Shown here: positions 1 through 7,488 of the stretch, one piece after another | How positions within the stretch are numbered: the first letter of the stretch is position 1 | Layout: the number at the start of each line of letters is the position of its first letter | Assembly: GCF_900774055.1 (NCBI RefSeq) | Contig: NZ_CAAGSW010000007.1 | Coordinates: 1 to 36,117, forward strand | Direction: 5' to 3' | DNA length: 36,117 bases | Source: Methanococcoides sp. AM1 | GTDB lineage: Archaea; Halobacteriota; Methanosarcinia; Methanosarcinales; Methanosarcinaceae | Translations under genes and position numbers: made by a program | Notes under the pieces: generated by a model | What the model saw: only the letters and a program-made list of their open reading frames with translations | Told to the model about the DNA's origin: nothing | Databases searched by the model: none

Positions 1-60
1 GAGAGTCCTCGGGAAATCTGCGTCGCTGCTGTGCTCACTCTATTACCCTTTTTCTTTAGT
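1..60 (+). other. Possible 3' end of a structured RNA, cut by the window edge
   Basis: The first 40 or so bases are clearly richer in G and C than the AT-rich DNA that follows, have no convincing coding frame, and are followed by a T-rich run (about 49-57). In an AT-rich methanogen this contrast is typical of the end of a stable RNA gene plus its U-rich terminator. I could not match it to RNase P, SRP, 5S or a tRNA, so the identity is open and the strand is a guess. Confidence 0.25.
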
Positions 61-200
61 TAATTTTGATCTGCTAGTTTTGACTTTGTTTTTCTGATAT
101 GTTTTTATCCATGATCACAATTTGCAGCTCTGATCTTGACTAAATGTGCTTCATTTTAATGTCTGCCAAATTCGTCTTGAATCTAAAACTCATCTTTGTA

Positions 201-256
201 ATTCAAGAATAGTTGAAATAGATATACTTATATAGTATTTCAACATTATTTGAAAT
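201..256 (+). promoter_or_regulatory. Promoter with paired TTCAA-N6-TTGAA operators ahead of the arsenic cassette
   Basis: A TATA box (CTTATATAG, 227-235) lies about 25 bases upstream of the ATG at 258, so the transcript should be leaderless or nearly so; there is no Shine-Dalgarno sequence. Around it sit two palindromes of equal geometry, TTCAA-N6-TTGAA at 202-217 and 239-254, with centres 37 bp apart. The facing inner arms also make a perfect 9-bp inverted repeat, GTTGAAATA (212-220) and TATTTCAAC (236-244), enclosing the TATA box. ArsR/SmtB-family repressors commonly bind AT-rich palindromes of this kind; assigning this site to an ArsR protein is inference, and no such gene is in the window. 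Confidence 0.6.
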
Positions 257-257
257 C

Positions 258-1298
258 ATGTCAACTGATTATTTACTATATCTTATGAATGCTGGTGTTC
301 AATCAGTTCAGAATTATCTTGCACTGCATGTGCTCCTCTGTCTGGTTCCTGCATTTTTCCTTGCAGGTGCAATAGCTTCACTGTTCTCAAAGGAGTCAGT
401 ATTAAAGTTCTTTGGAGCAGATGCACCAAAATATGTCTCATACTCAGTAGCTGCCGCGTCAGGATGTCTTCTTGCCGTGTGCAGTTGCACCGTACTCCCA
501 CTATTTGCAGGTATCTATAAAAGAGGTGCAGGGATCGGGCCTGCAACGACATTTCTCTTCTCGGCACCTGCCATAAATATACTTGCAATAGTTTACACTG
601 CCAAGATCCTTGGCTATGATCTTGGGGTGGCAAGAGCCGTTGTTGCGGTTTCTTTATCTCTCGTTGTCGGACTTACAATGGCATTGATCTTTGAAAGAGG
701 TAAGGTGGAGAGAAAAAAGATTGCCACTTTCGGAGAAGAAAAACATAAGAACAGTGCTATGTTGTTCATCCTGCTTCTGGGAATCCTTGTTATTCCGGAG
801 ATAGTCGGTACATGGATTATGATGGCAGCAATACTTGTTCCTCTGATAGCTGTTACTATTTACCTATCTTTCAAGTGGTTCACACGTGAGGAACTCTCTG
901 CCTGGATGGGCGAAACTTGGTTCCTTGTAAAGCAGATCACACCTCTTCTTCTGATCGGTGTATTCTTTGCAGGGGTAATTGTGGAAGTTCTTCCTTCAGA
1001 ATATGTTGCCCGGTTTGTTGGCGGCGAATCTCTCTCATCAAACCTGATCGCATCGGTCTCTGGATCCCTTATGTACTTCTCTACACTTACCGAAGTTCCT
1101 ATTATCAGTGCCCTTACACTTCTTGGCATGGGTAAAGGTCCGGCACTATCTATGCTTCTGGCAGGACCAGCACTTAGTCTTCCGAACATGATCGTTATCA
1201 GCAGGATAATGGGTGCAAAAAGAGGAGCTTCATACATAGTACTGGTAGTTATAATTGCTACACTTGCAGGACTTGGATTTGGTTACTTTATCGGATGA
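258..1298 (+). CDS. ArsP-type (DUF318) permease, probable organoarsenical/metal exporter
   Basis: Predicted polytopic membrane protein of 346 residues. It belongs to the DUF318/ArsP permease family: the signature Cys-Ser-Cys (residues 74-76) followed by TVLPLFAGIYKRGAG and FLFSAPAINI near residues 77-112 is typical, and the second half repeats a similar hydrophobic arrangement ending in LAGPALSLPN. Bacterial ArsP exports trivalent methylated and aromatic arsenicals through cysteine thiols; other family members are uncharacterised permeases. It is the first gene of a five-gene plus-strand cassette, directly followed by an Acr3-type carrier, which supports a metalloid role. The ATG at 258 was chosen because it follows the TATA box at leaderless distance. 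Substrate is inferred, not shown. Confidence 0.8.
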   Translation: MSTDYLLYLMNAGVQSVQNYLALHVLLCLVPAFFLAGAIASLFSKESVLKFFGADAPKYVSYSVAAASGCLLAVCSCTVLPLFAGIYKRGAGIGPATTFLFSAPAINILAIVYTAKILGYDLGVARAVVAVSLSLVVGLTMALIFERGKVERKKIATFGEEKHKNSAMLFILLLGILVIPEIVGTWIMMAAILVPLIAVTIYLSFKWFTREELSAWMGETWFLVKQITPLLLIGVFFAGVIVEVLPSEYVARFVGGESLSSNLIASVSGSLMYFSTLTEVPIISALTLLGMGKGPALSMLLAGPALSLPNMIVISRIMGAKRGASYIVLVVIIATLAGLGFGYFIG

Positions 1299-1341
1299 TC
1301 GCACCAATAGTATTCAAAAATGGATAAGGTTGGAGATTATA

Positions 1342-2379
1342 ATGGCTGATGAAAATAAACTGGGTTTTTTCGAAAAATACCTGACTGTATGGATCTTTGC
1401 ATGTATAGTCATTGGTATTTCTCTTGGCAGGATCTTTCCTCAGATCGCCGGAACACTGGATTCGATGCAGGTATATGAAGTTTCAATTCCAATTGCTATC
1501 TGCCTTTTCTTCATGATCTATCCAATCATGGTTCAGATCGATTTCAAACAGGTAGTAAAAGCAGGAAAGACTCCTAAACCTGTACTTGTTACATTGTTCA
1601 TCAACTGGGCTATAAAGCCTTTTACGATGCTCTTCTTTGCATGGCTGTTCATGGCAAATATATTTGCTCCTTATCTCACAGAGCTCCAGATCTCACAATA
1701 TATAGCAGGAATGATATTGCTCGGTGTCGCTCCATGTACTGCAATGGTGCTTGTATGGGGATATCTTGCAAAGGGTAATCAGGGTCATACATTGGTAATG
1801 GTTGCAATTAATTCCCTGGTCATGCTTTTCCTATATGCCCCTCTGGCAAGGCTCCTGCTTGGCATAAGCGATATCGTGGTCCCCTGGGAAACAATTTTGC
1901 TTTCCGTAAGCATGTATGTGGGTGTACCTCTGTTTGCCGGATATTTTTCACGGAACTATCTGTTGGCAAACAAAGGAAAGGAATGGTTCGATACAAGGTT
2001 TTCTCCTTTAATGCATAACATTGCTATTACTGCACTACTGGTCACATTGATCGCCCTGTTCTCACTTCAGGGAGATGTAATACTTGACATTCCACTTGTG
2101 ATTGCGATGATCGCAGTTCCCCTTCTGGTTCAGGTGTTATTCATATTCTTCCTTGGATATGGCATTGCTAAGGTCATTGGGATCACTTATGAAGACGCAG
2201 CACCAACAGCACTAATTGGTGCCTCGAACCATTTCGAGGTTGCAATTGCAGTCGCAGCAATGCTTTTTGGAATAAATTCCGGTGCAGCTCTTGCAACCGT
2301 TGTGGGTGTGCTCATAGAGGTTCCTGTGATGCTCGGACTTGTAAGCATATGTCTGAGGACAAAAAAGATGTTCAAATGA
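1342..2379 (+). CDS. acr3: Acr3-type arsenite efflux carrier
   Basis: A 345-residue membrane protein of the bile acid/arsenite transporter superfamily, with about ten hydrophobic segments as in Acr3. Family hallmarks visible are the GVAPCTAMVLVW segment with the essential cysteine in a mid-protein helix, and the later GASNHFEVAIAVAA motif. Acr3 exports As(III), driven by proton motive force. The frame is open from 1255, but the ATG at 1342 is preceded by GGAG (1332-1335), and the protein from there (MADENKLGFFEKYL) begins like other Acr3 proteins, so upstream residues are excluded. It lies 43 bases after the permease gene and just ahead of a phosphoesterase gene, consistent with one operon. 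Confidence 0.87.
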   Translation: MADENKLGFFEKYLTVWIFACIVIGISLGRIFPQIAGTLDSMQVYEVSIPIAICLFFMIYPIMVQIDFKQVVKAGKTPKPVLVTLFINWAIKPFTMLFFAWLFMANIFAPYLTELQISQYIAGMILLGVAPCTAMVLVWGYLAKGNQGHTLVMVAINSLVMLFLYAPLARLLLGISDIVVPWETILLSVSMYVGVPLFAGYFSRNYLLANKGKEWFDTRFSPLMHNIAITALLVTLIALFSLQGDVILDIPLVIAMIAVPLLVQVLFIFFLGYGIAKVIGITYEDAAPTALIGASNHFEVAIAVAAMLFGINSGAALATVVGVLIEVPVMLGLVSICLRTKKMFK

Positions 2380-2392
2380 TGGGGTGAGTGAA

Positions 2393-3082
2393 ATGAAACT
2401 TTTAATAATATCGGATGTCCATGGAAACAAAGACGCTCTTGATGCAGTACTTTCCGTACCGCATGATGAAGTGATCTGCCTTGGTGATCTTGTGGACTAC
2501 GGTCCTGACCCTTCTGAATGTATCGAGCTCATCAAGAATAAGAACATAGCTACGATCAAAGGTAACCATGACAACGCAGTGGCTTCAAAAGTTGATTGTG
2601 GGTGTGGATACAAGTACAAGCACCTTTCCATCGCGACCAGGGAATACACATGGGGTCAGCTCAGTCCTGATCCTATGAATTTTATCAGGGGGCTACCACT
2701 CTATATTGAAAAAAGATTCGGTGATAAAAAGATACATTTTGCTCATGGAAGTCCGAGGTCAATGTATGAATATATCAACCCGGATACTCCCGAAGAAGAT
2801 GTGCTTGAGATGATCGATGGTTTGGATACGGATCTCATAGTTATTGGTCATTCTCATATCCCCTTCCTCAGGCATGTAAATAATGTGACAATAATAAATC
2901 CCGGGTCTGTAGGCCAGCCAAGGGATGGGGATGTGCGTGCAAGTTGTGCTGTATTTGATACACAAACGTATTCAGTACAAATGATCAGATGTGAGTATGA
3001 TCTGGATCCGGTGTGTCAGCGGATAGTGGAGAATATGCCTCATGCAGATGAACTCGTAGATATACTGAAAAGGGGTTATTGA
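2393..3082 (+). CDS. Calcineurin-like metallophosphoesterase (YfcE/MJ0936 type)
   Basis: A 229-residue soluble protein with the complete metallophosphoesterase metal-site motifs: DVHGN at residues 8-12, GDLVDYG at about 31-37, GNHDN at about 57-61, and a C-terminal GHSHIPF followed by NPGSVGQPRDG. This family hydrolyses phosphomono- or diesters using a dinuclear metal centre; the substrate cannot be told from sequence. A GTG at 2384 is in frame, but GGGGTGA (2381-2387) sits at the right distance for the ATG at 2393. The ribosome site begins two bases after the acr3 stop, so the genes are probably co-transcribed. Why a phosphoesterase sits between arsenic transport and thiol genes is unclear. 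Confidence 0.85.
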   Translation: MKLLIISDVHGNKDALDAVLSVPHDEVICLGDLVDYGPDPSECIELIKNKNIATIKGNHDNAVASKVDCGCGYKYKHLSIATREYTWGQLSPDPMNFIRGLPLYIEKRFGDKKIHFAHGSPRSMYEYINPDTPEEDVLEMIDGLDTDLIVIGHSHIPFLRHVNNVTIINPGSVGQPRDGDVRASCAVFDTQTYSVQMIRCEYDLDPVCQRIVENMPHADELVDILKRGY

Positions 3083-3139
3083 GAATATATTAAAAAATTA
3101 AAATTTATTTATTATTCAAAAATATTGAGAGGTTTGAAC

Positions 3140-3373
3140 ATGAAAATAGAAGTCCTTGGTTCAGGTTGCGCTAAATGCAACAAAGTGAAAGATTTAGTGG
3201 AAAAAGTAGTCAATGAAGCAGGCATTGATGCCGAGATCATTAAGGTGGAAGATATCAATCAGATACTTGACTATGGGGTTATGGTAACTCCTGGGCTAGT
3301 TGTTGATGGCGATGTCAAGATCGCAGGCAAGATCCCTTCCGAAGATAAAGTAAGGGAATGGTTAACTCAGTGA
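3140..3373 (+). CDS. Small thioredoxin-like redox protein (MTH895/TM0996 type)
   Basis: A 77-residue single-domain thioredoxin-fold protein. The redox pair is in GSGCAKC (Cys10 and Cys13), the cis-Pro loop is VMVTPGLVVDG, and the ending KIPSEDKVREWL matches the small archaeal redox-active disulfide protein group. Such proteins are often encoded next to DUF318 permeases, as here. The start was placed at the ATG at 3140 because GAGAGG (3127-3132) precedes it. A likely role is thiol-disulfide exchange or arsenic/metal hand-off in the cytoplasm; that role is inferred from its neighbours. Confidence 0.82.
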   Translation: MKIEVLGSGCAKCNKVKDLVEKVVNEAGIDAEIIKVEDINQILDYGVMVTPGLVVDGDVKIAGKIPSEDKVREWLTQ

Positions 3374-3387
3374 TAGGGGAATTATCC

Positions 3388-3768
3388 ATGGCAGAAGATA
3401 TCAAATGTGCATGTGAATCTACTAACGTAGCATTATTTTCATGCTCCGGTGCTTCTAATGTAGGACAACTTTCCAACCAGCTTGCCATTGAACTAACTGA
3501 AAAAGGAATTGGTAAAATGATGTGTGCTGTAGGCATTGGAGGTCAGGTTACTGGTATTCTCAGGTCTGCAGAAGGCTGCGATCGTATAATAGCCATCGAT
3601 GGATGTCCTCTCAATTGTACAAAGAAGACCCTTGAACTTGCAGGTCTTGAAGTGGATCGCCATATTCTGGTAACGGATCTTGGTATAAGTAAGAATAAGG
3701 ATCTGAGGGTAAAAGGACCTGAATTCGCTGATATACTTGAAAAAGTGTCGGAAATTCTGGCAAATTAA
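3388..3768 (+). CDS. DGC-domain cysteine-rich putative zinc/metal-binding protein
   Basis: A 126-residue protein of the DGC family (named for the conserved Asp-Gly-Cys), seen here in AIDGCPLNCTKKTLE with two further conserved cysteines. The N-terminal half has CACES and FSCSGASNVGQLS, and MMCAVGIGG follows. The many conserved cysteines suggest metal or metalloid binding; the family is annotated as putative zinc-binding and is frequently found in arsenic and selenium gene clusters. The ATG at 3388 is preceded by AGGGGAA (3373-3379); codons upstream in the frame overlap the thioredoxin gene and are excluded. It is the last gene of the cassette, with a strong hairpin following. Confidence 0.8.
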   Translation: MAEDIKCACESTNVALFSCSGASNVGQLSNQLAIELTEKGIGKMMCAVGIGGQVTGILRSAEGCDRIIAIDGCPLNCTKKTLELAGLEVDRHILVTDLGISKNKDLRVKGPEFADILEKVSEILAN

Positions 3769-3800
3769 TTATGCTGATCTGGATTTTAAACAGATGTATC

Positions 3801-3833
3801 TTTGTATTTCGTGGAGCTTCCATGAAATACAAA
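3801..3833. terminator. Long hairpin between the arsenic cassette and tgtA
   Basis: TTTGTATTTC (3801-3810) pairs perfectly with GAAATACAAA (3824-3833). Inside this, a G-T pair (3811/3823) and TGGA/TCCA (3812-3815/3819-3822) extend the stem to 15 bp around a GCT loop. It lies 33 bases after the DGC gene stop and runs directly into the TATA box of tgtA (AAATATATAA, 3831-3840). It may end the upstream transcript, or it may be a palindromic operator for tgtA; no long T-run follows. Confidence 0.5.
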
Positions 3834-3864
3834 TATATAATATCAGCCAATATCTAATGCTCAA

Positions 3865-5316
3865 ATGTCATCGATATTCGAGATAACCCATAAAGATGCT
3901 GCAGGACGTATCGGGAAACTGAAAACACCGCATGGTGTTGTGGAAACTCCTACCGTCATGCCTGTCATCAATCCGAACCTTCAGGTCATCAAACCTTCCG
4001 AGATGAAAGGTTTCGGTGCCCAGATGCTAATTACCAATTCATATATCATATCACGCAAGGACAATCTGCGAGAAAAGGCGCTGAAAGACGGGCTCCATTC
4101 TCTTCTTGATTATGATGGTCCAATTATGACAGATTCCGGTTCATTCCAGCTTTCTGTCTATGGTGATATCGATGTAACTAATGAGCAGATCATCGAGTTC
4201 CAGAAAACGATCGGCTCTGACATAGGTGTTCCTCTGGATATTCCTACGCCACCGGATGTTCCACGCAGTCGGGCGGAATCAGAACTCAAGACAACTCTTG
4301 AGCGCTTAAAAGAGGCACGTGGAATGGTCAATGAAGAGATGCTTCTGGCAGGACCTGTGCAGGGTTCAACCTATCCTGACCTTCGCCAGAAGTGTGCAGA
4401 GGATCTTCGGGAACACAAGTTCGATGTGTATCCTCTGGGTGCAGTAGTTCCATTGATGGAGAATTACAGATATGCTGACCTTGTCGATGTTATCGTATCA
4501 TCAAAGAAGGGCCTGGACCCGACAGTACCTGTACACCTTTTTGGTGCCGGACACCCTATGATGTTCGCACTTGCAGTAGCACTTGGCTGTGATCTTTTTG
4601 ACTCTGCAGCTTATGCATTGTATGCAAAGGACAGGCGTTATATCACTTCCAACGGCACATATCATATTGATAACCTTAGCTATCTTCCATGCTCCTGTCC
4701 TGTATGCATATCCCATACAGCAGAAGAGGTTCAGAAAGCTGAGAACTGCAGTGAACTTCTTGCAAGGCATAATCTTTATGTTACATTTGAGGAAATGCGT
4801 CTTGTCAAGCAATCCATTAAGGAAGGTAATCTCCTGGAACTTGTGGAACAAAGATGTCGCACTCATCCGAGAATGCTGGAAGCACTGAAAAAGATGTATT
4901 CCTATACTGACTGGATCGAGAAATATGATCCGGCATCAAAGTCTACATTCTTCTATTGTGGTCCGGAGTCTGCACAGAGACCTGAAGTGCTGCGCTTTTC
5001 CAATAAGCTTGAGCGTTTCACCATAAAGGGTTCTGCTGTGATCAGGCCGGCTTCAAAGAAGGATATCAAAGGCTATGATAATGATCTGATCTTCAAGGCT
5101 CCATTTGGCGCATTCCCTGCTGAGCTTGCTGAGGTATATCCTTTCAATGCAGAAGTTATCAGGACTCCTGATATAGAATCTCTTGGAAAGGCCCTTGAGA
5201 ACACTATTGCTCTTATCGAGTTAAATCCGGATGCAAAGTTCACATTTATCAATGAAGATGGATTTGAACATCCTCTATTCGAAAAGCTGGGGCAGATCGC
5301 AGATATTAAAGAATGA
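3865..5316 (+). CDS. tgtA: tRNA-guanine(15) transglycosylase (archaeosine synthesis)
   Basis: The 483-residue enzyme exchanges guanine at tRNA position 15 for preQ0, the first step towards archaeosine. Family features are visible throughout: the early THKDAAGRIGKLKTPHG and ETPTVMPVINP, the nucleophile/base-binding loop MTDSGSFQLSVYGD, LLAGPVQGSTYPDLR, LFGAGHPMMFALAVALGCDLFDSAAY split over the active-site wall, and the Zn-type segment YLPCSCPVC...H. At this length it has the catalytic and C1/C2 regions but is shorter than the ~580-residue ArcTGTs that carry a C-terminal PUA domain, so the PUA part is probably encoded elsewhere. The TATA box at 3831-3840 puts transcription close to the ATG: a leaderless or very short leader. 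Confidence 0.93.
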   Translation: MSSIFEITHKDAAGRIGKLKTPHGVVETPTVMPVINPNLQVIKPSEMKGFGAQMLITNSYIISRKDNLREKALKDGLHSLLDYDGPIMTDSGSFQLSVYGDIDVTNEQIIEFQKTIGSDIGVPLDIPTPPDVPRSRAESELKTTLERLKEARGMVNEEMLLAGPVQGSTYPDLRQKCAEDLREHKFDVYPLGAVVPLMENYRYADLVDVIVSSKKGLDPTVPVHLFGAGHPMMFALAVALGCDLFDSAAYALYAKDRRYITSNGTYHIDNLSYLPCSCPVCISHTAEEVQKAENCSELLARHNLYVTFEEMRLVKQSIKEGNLLELVEQRCRTHPRMLEALKKMYSYTDWIEKYDPASKSTFFYCGPESAQRPEVLRFSNKLERFTIKGSAVIRPASKKDIKGYDNDLIFKAPFGAFPAELAEVYPFNAEVIRTPDIESLGKALENTIALIELNPDAKFTFINEDGFEHPLFEKLGQIADIKE

Positions 5317-5358
5317 TCTGTCACTTTTTATAAGCATAAAATTTGAAGATATCATTCA

Positions 5359-6312
5359 ATGGTGATTCATTTGGTATCAACAACAGGATCAAAGACACGC
5401 AACCCTTACTTAGAACTACTAAGACCGGAAATCGCGGATATGGATTTTGCCCTTCCGGCAGCAAGTGCTCTACTTGCATCCTATCTGGCAACTTCTGCCC
5501 TTCCTCCGCTCATTCCTTTCATAATTGCTGTTATCGGTGGATATGCTGCTATCACAAGTTCCTATGTGTACAACGATTGCTGTGATGTGGATATTGATCA
5601 AATAAATCTTCCTGACAGGCCACTTGCTTCAGCGCAGGTATCTCAAAAACAGGGTCTTACATATGCATTTATTCTATTCGTGATCGCCTCAGTTGCAGCA
5701 TTCTACTTAAATCCTGAATCATTTATGGTTCTGGTTATTGCAGTTCTTACTATCAGTATCTATTCCAAGCTGGCAAAAAGGCTCACATTCCTGAGTTTTG
5801 TACCAGTTGGTATTGCATACGGTCTTGTTCCTGTAGGTATCTGGCTTGCGTTCGATCCTGCCGGGATACTTCGGGGTAACGATGGTGTTATCCTGCCATT
5901 GCCTGGTATATTCTTTTTCATAATGATGTGTGTGGCTGACTGGGGTTTCACCCTTTCCGGAGTTTCCAGGGATGTAGAAGGCGATCGTGCAAAAGGTGCA
6001 CCAACATTCCCTGTGACATTTGGAGTTCCTGCGACATCAAAATTTGTCTTTATATGTTGGTCTGTGGGCATTCTTTCATCGTTTGCTATTGGTATAACTG
6101 CACATCTTGGTCCGATCTTCTTTGTGGGAGCAATTCTTTCGGGGGTCTGGATGATAATGCAGGCACTCGACTTTGTTAAAAATCCTCTTCCACAGCGTGG
6201 TGGAAGGCTGTTCCTGCAGGGTTCAAGATACAGGGGATTCATGTTTGGTTCCCTTATAGTCGATGTAGTGCTCTCTATAGTTTTAACATCTTATGCAGGT
6301 ATCCTGTGGTGA
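5359..6312 (+). CDS. UbiA-family polyprenyltransferase
   Basis: A 317-residue integral membrane prenyltransferase with about nine hydrophobic helices. Both Asp-rich diphosphate/Mg sites are present: NDCCDVDID (residues 72-80), followed by QINLPDRPLAS, and GVSRDVEGDRAKGAPT (201-216). UbiA enzymes transfer a prenyl chain to an aromatic ring or to a glycerol ether. It could be the archaeal-lipid enzyme DGGGP synthase, but its position 14 bases ahead of a flavoprotein reductase and then a radical SAM gene suggests a dedicated prenyl-aromatic pathway. The start is ambiguous: the ATG at 5359 fits a leaderless transcript from TTTTTATAAG near 5326-5335, while GGTGATT inside that codon run could serve a TTG at 5371. 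Confidence 0.85.
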   Translation: MVIHLVSTTGSKTRNPYLELLRPEIADMDFALPAASALLASYLATSALPPLIPFIIAVIGGYAAITSSYVYNDCCDVDIDQINLPDRPLASAQVSQKQGLTYAFILFVIASVAAFYLNPESFMVLVIAVLTISIYSKLAKRLTFLSFVPVGIAYGLVPVGIWLAFDPAGILRGNDGVILPLPGIFFFIMMCVADWGFTLSGVSRDVEGDRAKGAPTFPVTFGVPATSKFVFICWSVGILSSFAIGITAHLGPIFFVGAILSGVWMIMQALDFVKNPLPQRGGRLFLQGSRYRGFMFGSLIVDVVLSIVLTSYAGILW

Positions 6313-6326
6313 TCAGAGGTTCTTAA

Positions 6327-7484
6327 ATGGATGCAGATATAATTGTAATAGGTGCTTCTCCGGCGGGTCTGATGGCAGCAAGAAATGCTTCCCGAAAAGG
6401 GGCAAAGGTGCTCGTTGTAGATAAAAAAGAGATAATAGGCTATCCTACACACCCTGCTAATACTTTTTTCAAAGGTATGTTCGACAGGTCACAAGAACCT
6501 GTTGACCAGAGCTATGTGATGAAGAACATGAAAGGTGCTTACCTGATAGCCCCTTCCGGAGGCAGGGTTGCTATTGAAAGTCCTGCATATTTCCTTGACC
6601 GGTTAAAGTTCGATGAATATTATGCAAAACAGAGCATGGACGCCGGAGCAGAAGTTCGTATGGGTGTTGAGGTAAGTAGTGTCTTCAGAAGCAATGGTGC
6701 TATGAACCTTAGTACTTCGGATGGCGTCTTATCCTGTTCTCTGGTGATCGTATCCGATGGCATCAATTCAAAGATGGCTGGTCTGCTTGGGCTTGAACCA
6801 ATGAAGCATCCCAATGACATTGCATGGGCAATGGAAGCATTTGTAGAAGCTGAAGGCATTGGTGAGCCTGATATGTTTGAATATTATGTTGGAAACCATT
6901 GTCCGGGTTGGAAATCCACTTATTCTCCATGTGGGGGAAACCTTGCTACTCTTGGAGTTTATGTAAGGGGGCATGGGAAGGACGTATCTCCATTCTTTGA
7001 AAGATGGGTTGAAAAGTTCAAGCAAATAAAAGGTCTTGATGAACTGACTGTTCTTGAAAGATCTGTAGGCGGGGATCCTATTATCACTATACCCAAACAG
7101 ATGTTGGCCGATGGGGTGATGCTGGTCGGAGGGGCTGCAGGTCAGTCCGGAATAGGATATAGTATGCATGCAGGTCAGATGTGTGGTGACGTAGCTGCAG
7201 ACGCTATCGCAAAAGGTAATGTTTCGGCAAAGTTCCTTTCTGAATATCGCAAGAGGTGGAATGCCGAGTACAGGGCAGAGTATGTCCTTGGTCGCATAGG
7301 TCTGGAAACACTGCGCAAAATGACGGATCCTGAGATAGACGATCTTATGAAGACGTTCGAAGGCGTTGATTTCTCATTCCTTTCAGGTACTTCTTTCCAC
7401 AGGTCAATGCAGCTTGGTCTTTTTATGTTAAAGAAGAATCCGAAGTCTCTTCTGGCTTACAGGGCCTTATTGAGGAACAAGTGA
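6327..7484 (+). CDS. Geranylgeranyl reductase-family FAD oxidoreductase
   Basis: A 385-residue flavoprotein of the geranylgeranyl reductase group. The N-terminal Rossmann FAD site reads IIVIGASPAGLMAARNAS, followed by the acidic end of strand 2 (VVDKKE); the second FAD motif is VMLVGGAAGQSGIGYSMHAG (about 265-285). Family members reduce isolated double bonds of prenyl chains, as in archaeol saturation. AGAGGTT just ahead of the ATG at 6327 supports this start. It lies 14 bases after the prenyltransferase gene and 4 bases ahead of the radical SAM gene, so it is almost surely in the same transcript. It may act on membrane lipids generally or on the product of this cluster. Confidence 0.87.
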   Translation: MDADIIVIGASPAGLMAARNASRKGAKVLVVDKKEIIGYPTHPANTFFKGMFDRSQEPVDQSYVMKNMKGAYLIAPSGGRVAIESPAYFLDRLKFDEYYAKQSMDAGAEVRMGVEVSSVFRSNGAMNLSTSDGVLSCSLVIVSDGINSKMAGLLGLEPMKHPNDIAWAMEAFVEAEGIGEPDMFEYYVGNHCPGWKSTYSPCGGNLATLGVYVRGHGKDVSPFFERWVEKFKQIKGLDELTVLERSVGGDPIITIPKQMLADGVMLVGGAAGQSGIGYSMHAGQMCGDVAADAIAKGNVSAKFLSEYRKRWNAEYRAEYVLGRIGLETLRKMTDPEIDDLMKTFEGVDFSFLSGTSFHRSMQLGLFMLKKNPKSLLAYRALLRNK

Positions 7485-7488
7485 TCTT

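Noticed and set aside
3083..3139. Separate promoter ahead of the mini-thioredoxin gene
   Set aside because: The gap is AT-rich enough to contain TATA-like strings anywhere; gene order and spacing favour one operon, so no promoter was annotated.
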